DNA from: Hydrogenothermus sp.
GTDB lineage: Bacteria; Aquificota; Aquificia; Aquificales; Hydrogenothermaceae
Reading direction: 5' to 3'
Length of the DNA: 7,876 nucleotides
NCBI GenBank assembly: GCA_003978675.1
Contig: QNYP01000154.1
Span: forward strand, 1 to 7,876
Shown: positions 1 to 5,909 of the stretch, piece by piece
Position numbering within the stretch: the first letter of the stretch is position 1
Layout: every line of letters starts with the position of its first letter
Position numbers and translations under genes: made by a program
Notes under the pieces: generated by a model
What the model was told of the DNA's origin: nothing
What the model saw: the letters and a program-made list of their open reading frames with translations, nothing else
Databases searched by the model: none

Positions 1-2
1 AT

Positions 3-242
3 GAACTTAGATTTCCAATACTAAGTAAATATAGCTTGTATGGATTTTCATTTATAGACTTAGGAAATGTATATGGAAATAAAAAAACCTTAGAAAAACT
101 TTATCTTAGGAAGACTACTGGTTTTGGTTTAATGGTTCCAACTCCTGCAGGGTCTTTTATGTTTGGCATATCAACTGTTTTAGATAGAAAACAAAATGAG
201 GATAAATATAGAATAGAGTTTAGTATAAGTGCTATATTTTAA
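3..242 (+). CDS. C-terminal fragment of an Omp85/BamA-TamA (D15 surface antigen) outer-membrane beta-barrel protein, 5' end outside the window
   Basis: The frame is open from the window edge, so this is the last ~79 residues of a longer protein and not a 68-residue gene starting at the TTG at 36. The translation begins ELRFPIL and continues GFSFIDLGNVYG, then TTGFGLMVPTPAGSFMFGIS. This matches the usual end of D15/Omp85 barrels: an E-x-R-x-P strand, an 'F-x-D-x-G-N-x-Y' strand, a 'G-x-G-x-x-x-x-T-P-x-G' turn and a last strand ending in a terminal Phe (IEFSISAIF). A terminal aromatic residue is the known recognition signal for barrel assembly. The family inserts or exports proteins at the outer membrane (BamA, TamA, related). 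Which member this is cannot be told without the N-terminal POTRA domains. It ends 38 bases before tatB and probably heads or precedes the same operon. Confidence 0.8.
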   Translation, partial: ELRFPILSKYSLYGFSFIDLGNVYGNKKTLEKLYLRKTTGFGLMVPTPAGSFMFGISTVLDRKQNEDKYRIEFSISAIF

Positions 243-280
243 GCTATAATAAGAATTATTTTAGATTTGAGGTATTGACT

Positions 281-634
281 TTGTTTGGTATAGGTTGGAC
301 AGAAATTATGGTTATTATGATAGTAGCTGTTATAGTTTTAGGTCCAAAGAGACTTCCTGAAGCTATGAAACAGGTTGCAAGAATTTTCAGGGATATAAAG
401 AGCACAGTAGATGATGTTAAAAATTCTGTAATTGCTGAAGTTGATGATATTAAATCACTTCCAGAGCAAACAAAAAATGAATTTGAGAAAAGATTGGCTT
501 TTGATGATGATGATTTTGAAAAAGAGCTAGATAAAGAAATAAAGAAGGAAAAAAAGCAATCTTTTTCTGAAAATTACCAGCCAAAAAGAGAAAAAATATC
601 TTTTAGCAAAAAGGAAGAGATAAAAGATGTCTAG
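281..634 (+). CDS. tatB: Twin-arginine translocase subunit TatB (TatA/B family)
   Basis: TatB works with TatC in the inner membrane as the receptor for folded, twin-arginine-signal proteins. I place the start at TTG 281. GAGG at 269-272 then lies 8 bases upstream, whereas the in-frame TTG at 275 would leave only 2 bases. This start gives MFGIGWTEI with Glu8, one transmembrane helix (about residues 9-20), then Gly21-Pro22 (GPKRLP) at the hinge, as in Escherichia coli TatB. An amphipathic helix (~24-50) and a long highly charged Glu/Lys tail follow. The 117-residue length is within the TatA/B range. GP in place of FG at the hinge favours TatB over TatA. No separate TatA is seen here, so either it lies elsewhere or this protein serves both roles. 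The end overlaps the tatC start by 8 bases, so the two are probably coupled. Confidence 0.9.
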   Translation: MFGIGWTEIMVIMIVAVIVLGPKRLPEAMKQVARIFRDIKSTVDDVKNSVIAEVDDIKSLPEQTKNEFEKRLAFDDDDFEKELDKEIKKEKKQSFSENYQPKREKISFSKKEEIKDV

Positions 635-1385
635 ACCACAAAATCCGGAAGAATTTGAAGCTCCAATAACAGAACATTTAGCAGAACTTAGGGATAGGCT
701 TATAAAAAGCCTGATAGGTGTTGTAATAGGAACTATATTGGTATTCACTCAGGTAAATTATTTCTTTGATATTTTCCAGCAACCCTTGCATAAAGTATTT
801 CCAGAAATGAAACTTGTGGCATTAACTCCAACAGAATCATTTTTTACTGCATTTAAAATATCTTTACTTTTAGGATTTGTCCTAGCATCCCCTTGGGTTT
901 TTTATCAAGTTTGGAAATTTATAGAACCTGCCCTTTATGAAGAAGAAAAAAAGATGCTAATTCCATTTGTTTTCTTTACGACAATATTTTTTATATCAGG
1001 AGGATTGTTTGCTTTTTATGGAGTGTTGCCACTGGCATTAAAGTTTTTACTTAACTTTGGTTATACTCAACTAGATGTTGAAGCAATGTTATCTGTAAGT
1101 TCGTATATATCTTTTGTAATAAGGCTTATTTTAGCTTTTGGAATAACCTTTGAACTTCCAGTTATTCTTTCATTAATGGCAAGACTTGGACTTATAACTC
1201 CTGAAACTCTAATAAAATTTAGACCTTACTTTGCAGTAATTGCATTTATTTTTGCTGCAGTTATTACCCCTCCTGATGTTGTTAGTCAAATATTCTTAGC
1301 ATTACCATTAATAGTTTTTTATGAACTTTCAATATTTATGGCAAAAATACTCTACCCTAGAAGTGAAAGAGGCAAGGAGGTTTAA
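627..1385 (+). CDS. tatC: Twin-arginine translocase subunit TatC
   Basis: This is the polytopic inner-membrane core of the Tat system, which binds the twin-arginine signal peptide. The 252-residue product has a cytoplasmic N-terminus with the family motif EHLAELRDRL (~16-25) and six predicted hydrophobic segments. The conserved first cytoplasmic loop ASPWVFYQVWKFIEPALY lies at ~87-104, with EEEKK following. Glu176 in FGITFELP and the PPDVVSQ motif (~215-221) are also typical. Length matches the family (~250). The start at 627 is preceded by AAGGAAG (611-617) and lies inside the end of tatB. The last codons contain the AAGGAGG ribosome binding site of the next gene. With tatB it forms a standard tatBC pair. 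Confidence 0.97.
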   Translation: MSRPQNPEEFEAPITEHLAELRDRLIKSLIGVVIGTILVFTQVNYFFDIFQQPLHKVFPEMKLVALTPTESFFTAFKISLLLGFVLASPWVFYQVWKFIEPALYEEEKKMLIPFVFFTTIFFISGGLFAFYGVLPLALKFLLNFGYTQLDVEAMLSVSSYISFVIRLILAFGITFELPVILSLMARLGLITPETLIKFRPYFAVIAFIFAAVITPPDVVSQIFLALPLIVFYELSIFMAKILYPRSERGKEV

Positions 1386-1386
1386 A

Positions 1387-1812
1387 ATGATAGATGCAGT
1401 ACTTTTATGGATACATATAATAGCTGTTTTGATATGGATAGGAGGAATGCTTTATACGTTGTTTATTTTAAGACCTTCTTTATCTGTTATTGGAGAAAAA
1501 AAAGGAATATTTATGAAAAGCATAATGGATAAATTTTTTCCTCTTGTATGGATAGCAATAGCCACTCTTATACTTACAGAAGGATACAAAGCTCATTATT
1601 TTATAAGTTCTCCACTATTCATATTAAAGCTAGTTATATATATAGTAATGGTTATAAACTTCTCATATATTTATTTTGGTTTATACAAGAAGCTACCATC
1701 TGCAGAGAATAAACAGGAAATTATGGCAAAGATAACCACTTTAATAAAAGTAAATTTTACTTTAGGAATAGTCATAATTCTCCTCATTGAGCTTGTTAGA
1801 TTTGGGTTTTAA
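1387..1812 (+). CDS. CopD-like four-helix integral membrane protein
   Basis: The frame is open from 1321, but the true start is the ATG at 1387. It has a perfect AAGGAGG (1374-1380) six bases upstream and lies one base after the tatC stop. The 141-residue product has four hydrophobic segments (~4-26, 50-66, 75-97, 118-137). The first carries WIHIIAVLIWIGG, with His10 and a Trp-x-Gly-Gly pair. That pattern is shared by the CopD copper-resistance domain and by HemJ-type haem-pathway membrane proteins; a second His (His70) follows helix 2. CopD family is the best fit, with a metal- or haem-related membrane role inferred only. The lack of other copper genes beside it means the context gives little support for copper uptake. 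Confidence 0.65.
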   Translation: MIDAVLLWIHIIAVLIWIGGMLYTLFILRPSLSVIGEKKGIFMKSIMDKFFPLVWIAIATLILTEGYKAHYFISSPLFILKLVIYIVMVINFSYIYFGLYKKLPSAENKQEIMAKITTLIKVNFTLGIVIILLIELVRFGF

Positions 1813-1826
1813 AAGGAGAATACAAT

Positions 1827-2495
1827 ATGTATGAAAAGTATCAAGTAAACGAACTAAAGAAGGAAGATGCATGGCGGTTATTTAGAATAATTGGAGACTT
1901 TGTTGATGGATTTGATGTAATGCCTAAATACCTCCCTGCAATTACAATATTTGGTTCTGCCAGAGTTAAAGAAGGAGATAAATACTATGAAGCAGCACGA
2001 AAGCTAGCTTATATGCTGGCAAAAGAGGGCTTTACTGTCGTAACAGGTGGTGGCCCTGGAATAATGGAAGCAGGAAATAGAGGAGCTTTTGAAGCAGGAG
2101 GAAACTCAATAGGATTAAATATAGCCTTGCCTAGAGAACAAATACCTAACAAATATGCAAAAGTTCAATTAAACTTCCATTATTTCTTTTCAAGAAAAGT
2201 AATGCTCATAAAATATGCTTCTGCATATATTTTATTTCCCGGTGGATATGGAACATTAGATGAGTTAACAGAAGTTCTAGTGCTAATACAAACTAAAAAG
2301 TTAAAACCATTTCCTATATTTTTATACGGTAGTGAATTCTGGAATGGTTTAGTGGACTGGATTAACCAGCAAGTATTACAAAATAATTATATAGACAGAG
2401 AAGATTTAAAACTTTTCAAAGTTATGGACGATTTAGATGAAATAGTAAACGAAATAAAAGTATTTTATTCAAAAAGTTTTGAAGAAAATTTATGA
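1827..2495 (+). CDS. LOG-family protein (TIGR00730 type), predicted nucleoside 5'-monophosphate phosphoribohydrolase
   Basis: The family, long annotated as 'lysine decarboxylase-like', includes cytokinin-activating LOG enzymes and bacterial nucleotide 5'-monophosphate nucleosidases that release a base from a nucleoside monophosphate. The Rossmann-like fold starts at TIFGSARV (~40-47). The phosphate-binding region GGGPGIMEAGNRG is at 74-86, SRK at 122-124, and the diagnostic PGGYGTLDE at 138-146 with catalytic Glu146. An N-terminal extension of ~38 residues marks the longer bacterial subtype, and 222 residues is normal for it. AAGGAG (1813-1818) sits 8 bases before the ATG. The stop overlaps the kinase-like gene start (ATGA, 2492-2495). 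The true substrate cannot be read from sequence; true lysine decarboxylase activity is unlikely. Confidence 0.88.
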   Translation: MYEKYQVNELKKEDAWRLFRIIGDFVDGFDVMPKYLPAITIFGSARVKEGDKYYEAARKLAYMLAKEGFTVVTGGGPGIMEAGNRGAFEAGGNSIGLNIALPREQIPNKYAKVQLNFHYFFSRKVMLIKYASAYILFPGGYGTLDELTEVLVLIQTKKLKPFPIFLYGSEFWNGLVDWINQQVLQNNYIDREDLKLFKVMDDLDEIVNEIKVFYSKSFEENL

Positions 2496-3109
2496 GATTT
2501 GAAGATATAAAAGAAAAAATAAAAGAATTACAGATTATAGGAAAAGGATGGAGAGGAGTTGTTTATAAAGGAATTTTAGATAATAAAATTCTTGCATTTA
2601 AAGTTGCATCTAGACCAGAAGTTATAAAAGCTATACAGAGGGAAGGAGAGATTCTAGAAATAGTAAACAAAGAGAACATTGGCGGAAAGCTTACTTTGAA
2701 AGGTGAAGATTTTATAGCTTATCAGTTCATAGAAGGGAAACACTTAATAGATATAATTAACGAAAATAACTACAAAGACTTAATATTTCAAATTTTCATT
2801 CAAGGCTGGAAATTGGACAATCTAAAAATAAACAAAGATGAAATGCAAAGGCCATTAAAAAATGCCATAGTAGATAAAGAAGGAAAAGTTTATCTAATAG
2901 ATTTTGAAAGGGCAAAATTTTCAAAAAAACCATCAAATATAACACAGTTATTACAATTTGTATTAAGTCTAAAAGATAAGTATTTTCCATTTATTGATAA
3001 AGAAAAAATAATAAATCTTGGCAAAAATTACAAAAATGATTATTCTAAAGATAGTCTAAAAAAAATAATAAATGAAATTTTAGGGGAAGAGTATGAAAAT
3101 AGATGTTAA
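2492..3109 (+). CDS. Small predicted Ser/Thr protein kinase, COG2112-like
   Basis: The 205-residue product looks like a minimal eukaryotic-type kinase. A glycine-rich loop GKGWRGVVYKG spans ~17-27, the ATP-positioning lysine is in AFKVA (Lys37), and candidate helix-C glutamates lie in QREGEILE (~49-56). The hinge is AYQFIEGKHL (~76-85). A shortened catalytic segment LDNLKINKDEMQRPLKNAIV (~108-127) leads to the metal-binding motif IDFERAK (Asp138). The 'RP-x-x-N/H ... IDFERA' pattern is typical of the COG2112 predicted kinases best known from archaea. The usual HRD is absent, and the position where family members usually carry His-Gly-Glu reads Lys-Asp-Glu. It starts in a 4-base overlap with the LOG gene and ends 17 bases inside the next gene, so it is firmly in the operon. 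Substrate unknown; a small-molecule kinase is possible. Confidence 0.72.
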   Translation: MRFEDIKEKIKELQIIGKGWRGVVYKGILDNKILAFKVASRPEVIKAIQREGEILEIVNKENIGGKLTLKGEDFIAYQFIEGKHLIDIINENNYKDLIFQIFIQGWKLDNLKINKDEMQRPLKNAIVDKEGKVYLIDFERAKFSKKPSNITQLLQFVLSLKDKYFPFIDKEKIINLGKNYKNDYSKDSLKKIINEILGEEYENRC

Positions 3110-3698
3110 AGACTTAGATAAATCTCAATTTTATAAACTTATGACAAGTGTAATTGTTCCCCGTCCAATTGCTTGGATTTCTACAGTTAGTAAAGATGGA
3201 ATTTATAATATAGCCCCGTTTAGTTATTTTGCAGGAGTTTCTTCTCAACCCCCAATTCTTATGGTATCAATAGGAAGAAAAGAAAATGGAGATAAGAAAG
3301 ACACATGGCAAAATATAGAAGATACTGGGGAATTTGTTGTAAATATTGTTATAAACCAGTTGGCAGAAAAGATGAATATTACATCTGCTCCATTTGCCCC
3401 AGAAGAAGATGAATTTGAAAAAGCAGGTTTAACACCTAAAAAAGCAGATATAGTTCAGGCTCCATTAATAGAAGAAGCTCCTATAAATATAGAATGCAGA
3501 AAGTATGAAATAGTAAACATTGGTAAAATGGGAGTAATTTTTGGAGAAATATTGAAATTTCATATAAGAGACGATATTCTAAATGAAAAAGGTTATGTAG
3601 ATACTACAAAACTTGAAATTGTTGGTAGAATGGGTGGTGCAAATTATTGCCTAATAACAAAAGAAAATACCTTTGAAATGAGGAAACCTAAGCTGTGA
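3093..3698 (+). CDS. Flavin reductase-like domain protein (FMN-binding, DIM6/NTAB type)
   Basis: This is a 201-residue FMN-binding split-barrel protein. The N-terminal half carries PRPIAWISTVSKDGIYNIAP (~23-42), then SYFAGVSSQPPILMVSI (~44-60), KKDTWQNIEDTGEFVVNIV (~68-86) and the DEFEKAGLT stretch (~106-114). All are standard landmarks of the flavin-reductase-like domain (PF01613). The C-terminal RMGGANYC (~179-186) is the usual end motif. Members reduce free flavin with NAD(P)H or are uncharacterised FMN oxidoreductases; which applies is unknown. AGGGGAAG stands just upstream of the ATG inside the end of the kinase-like gene (17-base overlap). Its stop overlaps the GTG start of the Fur-family gene, which suggests a link to redox or metal control, but only by position. 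Confidence 0.88.
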   Translation: MKIDVKDLDKSQFYKLMTSVIVPRPIAWISTVSKDGIYNIAPFSYFAGVSSQPPILMVSIGRKENGDKKDTWQNIEDTGEFVVNIVINQLAEKMNITSAPFAPEEDEFEKAGLTPKKADIVQAPLIEEAPINIECRKYEIVNIGKMGVIFGEILKFHIRDDILNEKGYVDTTKLEIVGRMGGANYCLITKENTFEMRKPKL

Positions 3699-4123
3699 AA
3701 AAAGATACAATAAAAAAGCAGTTTAAGGATTTTATAAAAAGAAGAGGTTTAAAATTTACTTCCCAAAGGGAATCAGTCTTAGAAGAAATATTAAATGTTA
3801 AAGGACACTTTGAAATCGAAGATATGGTAAAAAGGATTAAAGAAAAAGATATTCCTGTTTCCAGAGCAACAGTTTATAGGACTTTAAACATACTAAAAGA
3901 AATGGGATTGGTTAATGAAGTTATTAAATATAGAAATAAAACAATTTATGAAATATCTTTAAAACAACACCATGATCATCTTATATGCACAAAGTGTGGA
4001 AGTATTATTGAATTTTCAGAAGAAGAAATAGAAAAACTTCAAGACAAAATATGCAAAGAATATGGATTTAAACCAGAAACCCATAGACTAGAAATTTTCG
4101 GAATTTGCAAAAACTGTAGCTAA
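3695..4123 (+). CDS. Fur-family metal- or peroxide-responsive transcriptional regulator
   Basis: The 142-residue product has the full Fur fold. A winged helix has its recognition helix at SRATVYRTLNIL (~56-67). The dimerisation domain opens with the HHDH metal-binding motif in KQHHDHLICTKCG, and the structural zinc site is formed by CTKC plus the terminal CKNC pair. The start is GTG 3695 in a GTGA overlap with the upstream stop; AGGA at 3681-3684 gives ~10 bases spacing, so translation is likely coupled. Sequence alone does not separate iron-sensing Fur from peroxide-sensing PerR or zinc-sensing Zur. The structural Cys pairs are compatible with all three. Its neighbour, a flavin-domain oxidoreductase, slightly favours a redox role (inference). 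It is the last gene before the HU promoter region. Confidence 0.93.
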   Translation: MKKDTIKKQFKDFIKRRGLKFTSQRESVLEEILNVKGHFEIEDMVKRIKEKDIPVSRATVYRTLNILKEMGLVNEVIKYRNKTIYEISLKQHHDHLICTKCGSIIEFSEEEIEKLQDKICKEYGFKPETHRLEIFGICKNCS

Positions 4124-4159
4124 ATAATGATAAATATATGGTTATAAATATTAAAATAC

Positions 4160-4188
4160 TTGACTTTGAATATTAAATATACTATAAA
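4160..4188 (+). promoter_or_regulatory. Sigma-70-type promoter of the HU gene
   Basis: TTGACT at 4160-4165 (one mismatch from TTGACA) is followed after exactly 17 bases by TATAAA at 4183-4188 (one mismatch from TATAAT). The predicted transcription start is near 4195, giving a ~60-base leader. It is the best promoter in the window and lies in the only sizeable gap on the + strand. This fits a highly expressed architectural protein with its own transcription unit. Confidence 0.82.
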
Positions 4189-4200
4189 TTAAGTAATGAC

Positions 4201-4220
4201 GGGCTTGAAATGGAAAGCCC
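4201..4220 (+). other. Hairpin at the predicted 5' end of the HU mRNA
   Basis: GGGCTT (4201-4206) pairs perfectly with AAGCCC (4215-4220) around an 8-base loop. It starts about 6 bases after the predicted transcription start. No U-tract follows, so it is not a terminator. A hairpin this close to the 5' end commonly protects mRNA from 5'-dependent decay; that role is inferred here. It could also be a protein-binding or autoregulatory site. Confidence 0.55.
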
Positions 4221-4255
4221 TTATGATTAAATAAATTTAAGTAAGGAGGGTCGCT

Positions 4256-4531
4256 ATGACTAAAGCAGAACTAGTAGCAAAAGTTGCGGCAGAAGCTGGA
4301 ACTACAAAAGCTCAAGCAGAGAGATGCGTTAACGCATTTGTAGAAGCTCTCGTTGAGGCTCTTGCAAAGGGAGAAAGAGTCGCTTTACCAGGTCTTGGTG
4401 TATTCAATGTAAAAGAAAGAGCTGCTAGAAAGGGAAGAAACCCAAGAACTGGAGAGGAAATTACTATTCCTGCTAGAAAGGTTGTTACTTTCCACGCTGC
4501 TAAAGCGTTAAAAGAAAAAGTAAATGGATAA
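4256..4531 (+). CDS. hup: DNA-binding protein HU (histone-like, HU/IHF family)
   Basis: This 91-residue protein matches the standard length and fold of HU, a dimeric nucleoid protein that bends and compacts DNA. The N-terminal helical dimerisation half (TKAELVAKVAAEAG ... VNAFVEALVEALAKGE) leads to the LPGLGVFNVKER turn. The DNA-binding arm GRNPRTGEEITIPAR (~60-74) has Pro63 at its tip, and the final helix follows AARKVVTFHAAKALK-like sequence (~73-86). AAGGAGG at 4243-4249 lies 6 bases before the ATG, the strongest ribosome binding site on this strand. Codon use is visibly different from the neighbours (more C- and G-ending codons such as GCG, CTC, GTC), as expected for a very highly expressed gene. 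It has its own promoter and terminator. Confidence 0.97.
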   Translation: MTKAELVAKVAAEAGTTKAQAERCVNAFVEALVEALAKGERVALPGLGVFNVKERAARKGRNPRTGEEITIPARKVVTFHAAKALKEKVNG

Positions 4532-4543
4532 TTAAGTATATAT

Positions 4544-4570
4544 AGGGGGTTTCCCCCTTTTGATATTTTT
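4544..4570 (+). terminator. Factor-independent terminator after HU
   Basis: GGGGG (4545-4549), a TTT loop and CCCCC (4553-4557) form a short pure-GC stem flanked by one A-T pair. A T-rich tail (4558-4570, TTTTGATATTTTT) follows. It sits 13 bases after the HU stop. Its tail ends only 5 bases before the start codon of the next gene. Confidence 0.85.
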
Positions 4571-4575
4571 CAGTT

Positions 4576-5304
4576 TTGAGACTAGATAAATTTTTATCTA
4601 ACTTTGGCTTTGGTTCTAGAAAAGAAGTAAAACAACTTATAAAACAGGGTTTAGTATATGTAAATGATACTATCGTAAAAAACCCTTCTCTTAAAATAAA
4701 TCCAGAAATAGATATTGTAAAAGTTGATAACGAACCAATTTCTTATCAAAAAGAATTCTATTTTATGTTAAATAAACCAAGTGGATATGTATCTGCCACA
4801 AAAGATGAAACTTATCCTACAGTTTTAGATTTTTTTATAAACGAACCTGTATATAAAAATTTATTTCCTGTTGGTAGATTAGATATAGACACAGAAGGTC
4901 TTTTATTAATAACTACAGATGGAATATTTGCTCATAGATTATCTCATCCAAAATGGAATGTTCAAAAGGAATACTTTGCAATTGTTAAAGGAGATATAAG
5001 CACTGTAAATTTAAAAAAGTTTGAAGATACAGGAATATTTTTAAAAAAAGATAAATACCAAACAAAACCATTTAAAATAGAAATTGTAAAAGTTGAAAAA
5101 GACATATCAGAAATAAAAATTACTGTAAAAGAAGGGAAATATCATATAGTAAAGAAAATTATGGAACAAATAGGATTTCCTGTTTTATATTTAAAAAGAG
5201 AAAGGATAGGAAATTTAAAACTAGATGATAATCTAAAAACTGGAGAATACAGGCACTTAACAGAAGAAGAAATAAAAAAATTAAAATCTTTAGTTAATCT
5301 TTAA
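4576..5304 (+). CDS. RsuA/RluB-family rRNA pseudouridine synthase
   Basis: The enzyme isomerises a uridine in ribosomal RNA to pseudouridine. An N-terminal S4 RNA-binding domain (MRLDKFLSNFGFGSRKEVKQLI ... GLVYVND, ~1-50) precedes the catalytic domain. That domain has MLNKPSGYVSAT (~64-75), the catalytic aspartate motif GRLDIDTEGLLLITTDG (Asp103), a HPKWNVQKEY strand and the EGKYHIVKKI motif (~186-195). The 242-residue length and sequence order fit RsuA (16S rRNA) best; RluB-type 23S specificity is not excluded. The S4 domain fixes the start at TTG 4576, since the family begins M-R-L-D-K-F. Oddly there is no Shine-Dalgarno sequence and the HU terminator tail ends 5 bases upstream, so expression depends on readthrough, a hidden promoter or leaderless initiation. 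The 3' end overlaps the opposing lipoprotein gene by 11 bases. Confidence 0.92.
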   Translation: MRLDKFLSNFGFGSRKEVKQLIKQGLVYVNDTIVKNPSLKINPEIDIVKVDNEPISYQKEFYFMLNKPSGYVSATKDETYPTVLDFFINEPVYKNLFPVGRLDIDTEGLLLITTDGIFAHRLSHPKWNVQKEYFAIVKGDISTVNLKKFEDTGIFLKKDKYQTKPFKIEIVKVEKDISEIKITVKEGKYHIVKKIMEQIGFPVLYLKRERIGNLKLDDNLKTGEYRHLTEEEIKKLKSLVNL

Positions 5305-5680
5305 CTATTAAATCTCCCTTTGTTGGAAATACTCCTGAGCAGTAAGGGCATGTGAATATAAATTTGCCTTTAAACACTGTTTTTATCTTTATTTCTTTAG
5401 TTTCCCCTTTTTTTATGTTTGAAACCATAACATCATATGGAGGTAATATATAAAAACAATGTCCATAATATTCCTGTGAGTAATCATCTCCAATACCTTC
5501 ATCTACAGCAGTAATTCTAAATAAAACTACCTTTTCATATGGAACTTCAACAACAGAAGGAGAATAACCAAGCTTTGACACTTTTATATTTACAACAACA
5601 TCAGGTTTTGCATTCTCATCAACTTTAGAGCAGGAAACAACAAAAAATAAACTAGCCAGCAGTAGAAATATTATTCTCAT
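5294..5680 (-). CDS. Cupredoxin-like lipoprotein with a CxxC in place of the usual copper-ligand loop
   Basis: The N-terminus is a lipoprotein signal: Met-Arg, a hydrophobic stretch (3-13) and a lipobox VVSC ending at Cys17. The mature part (~110 residues) reads as a single cupredoxin-type beta-sandwich: VNIKVSKLGYSPSVVEVP opens it, GHCFYILP (His74) sits mid-domain, a KKGETKEIKIKT strand follows, and the end is FIFTCPYCSGVFPTKGDLIV. Cupredoxins and CuA domains usually place Cys, His and Met ligands in this last loop. Here Cys111 and Cys114 are present, but no His or Met follows, so the metal site is altered or lost. It starts inside the end of the upstream coiled-coil gene (29-base overlap), and its only purine-rich site (AAGGA) is about 14 bases away, so translation is probably coupled. 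A periplasmic redox or copper-handling role is inferred. Confidence 0.65.
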   Translation of the reverse strand: MRIIFLLLASLFFVVSCSKVDENAKPDVVVNIKVSKLGYSPSVVEVPYEKVVLFRITAVDEGIGDDYSQEYYGHCFYILPPYDVMVSNIKKGETKEIKIKTVFKGKFIFTCPYCSGVFPTKGDLIVKD

Positions 5681-5909
5681 ATGCTTTTAAATTTTCCTTT
5701 AAAGATTTTTTTTGTTTATCTATATTTTGCAATTTTTTCCTTAAATCTAGAATCTTTTCTTTATCTGTTTCAGTTTTTAACTTTTTAATTATTTCTCCTT
5801 TTTGTTGGTAGAGAATTTGTATTTGCGAAAGTATTTCTATTCTTACATCTGATATCATTGAAGCAAAAGAAAAACTAATAAAAAGCAAGCTAAATATTAT
5901 TTTTTTCAA
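5652..5909 (-). CDS. Small secreted coiled-coil protein, function unknown
   Basis: I do not recognise a family. The 85-residue product has a clear Sec signal peptide (MKK, hydrophobic IIFSLLFISFSFA, likely cleavage after Ala16). A ~69-residue mature chain rich in Lys, Glu, Gln and Leu follows, with heptad-like spacing over ~24-77, which predicts one long alpha-helix or coiled coil in the periplasm. It starts at TTG, with AAGGAG seven bases upstream inside the end of coaE (20-base overlap). Its 3' end overlaps the cupredoxin-like lipoprotein start by 29 bases. The double overlap and the joint export of both products suggest that this protein and the lipoprotein act together (inference). It resembles LTXXQ/Spy-like periplasmic helical proteins only in composition. 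Confidence 0.72.
   Translation of the reverse strand: MKKIIFSLLFISFSFASMISDVRIEILSQIQILYQQKGEIIKKLKTETDKEKILDLRKKLQNIDKQKKSLKENLKAYENNISTAG

Noticed and set aside
248..260. Possible hairpin AATAA-GAA-TTATT between the barrel gene and tatB
   Set aside because: The stem is pure A/T and too weak to terminate or regulate; such matches are expected by chance here.
527..748. Antisense open frame across the tatB/tatC junction
   Set aside because: Composition is a mirror of the Lys/Glu-rich TatB tail and there is no start signal; both tat genes are unambiguous.
1321..1386. Upstream extension of the CopD-like gene to an ATG at 1321
   Set aside because: It lies wholly inside tatC in another frame, while ATG 1387 has a perfect AAGGAGG at 6 bases and begins the first membrane helix.
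2796..2990. Antisense open frame inside the kinase-like gene
   Set aside because: It overlaps a gene with recognisable kinase motifs and has no family resemblance or ribosome binding site.
4122..4140. Fur-box-like sequence just after the Fur-family gene (AATAATGATAAATATATGG)
   Set aside because: About 12 of 19 positions agree with the classical box, but the flank is almost pure A/T, the right half-site is poor, and it is not clearly placed at a promoter.
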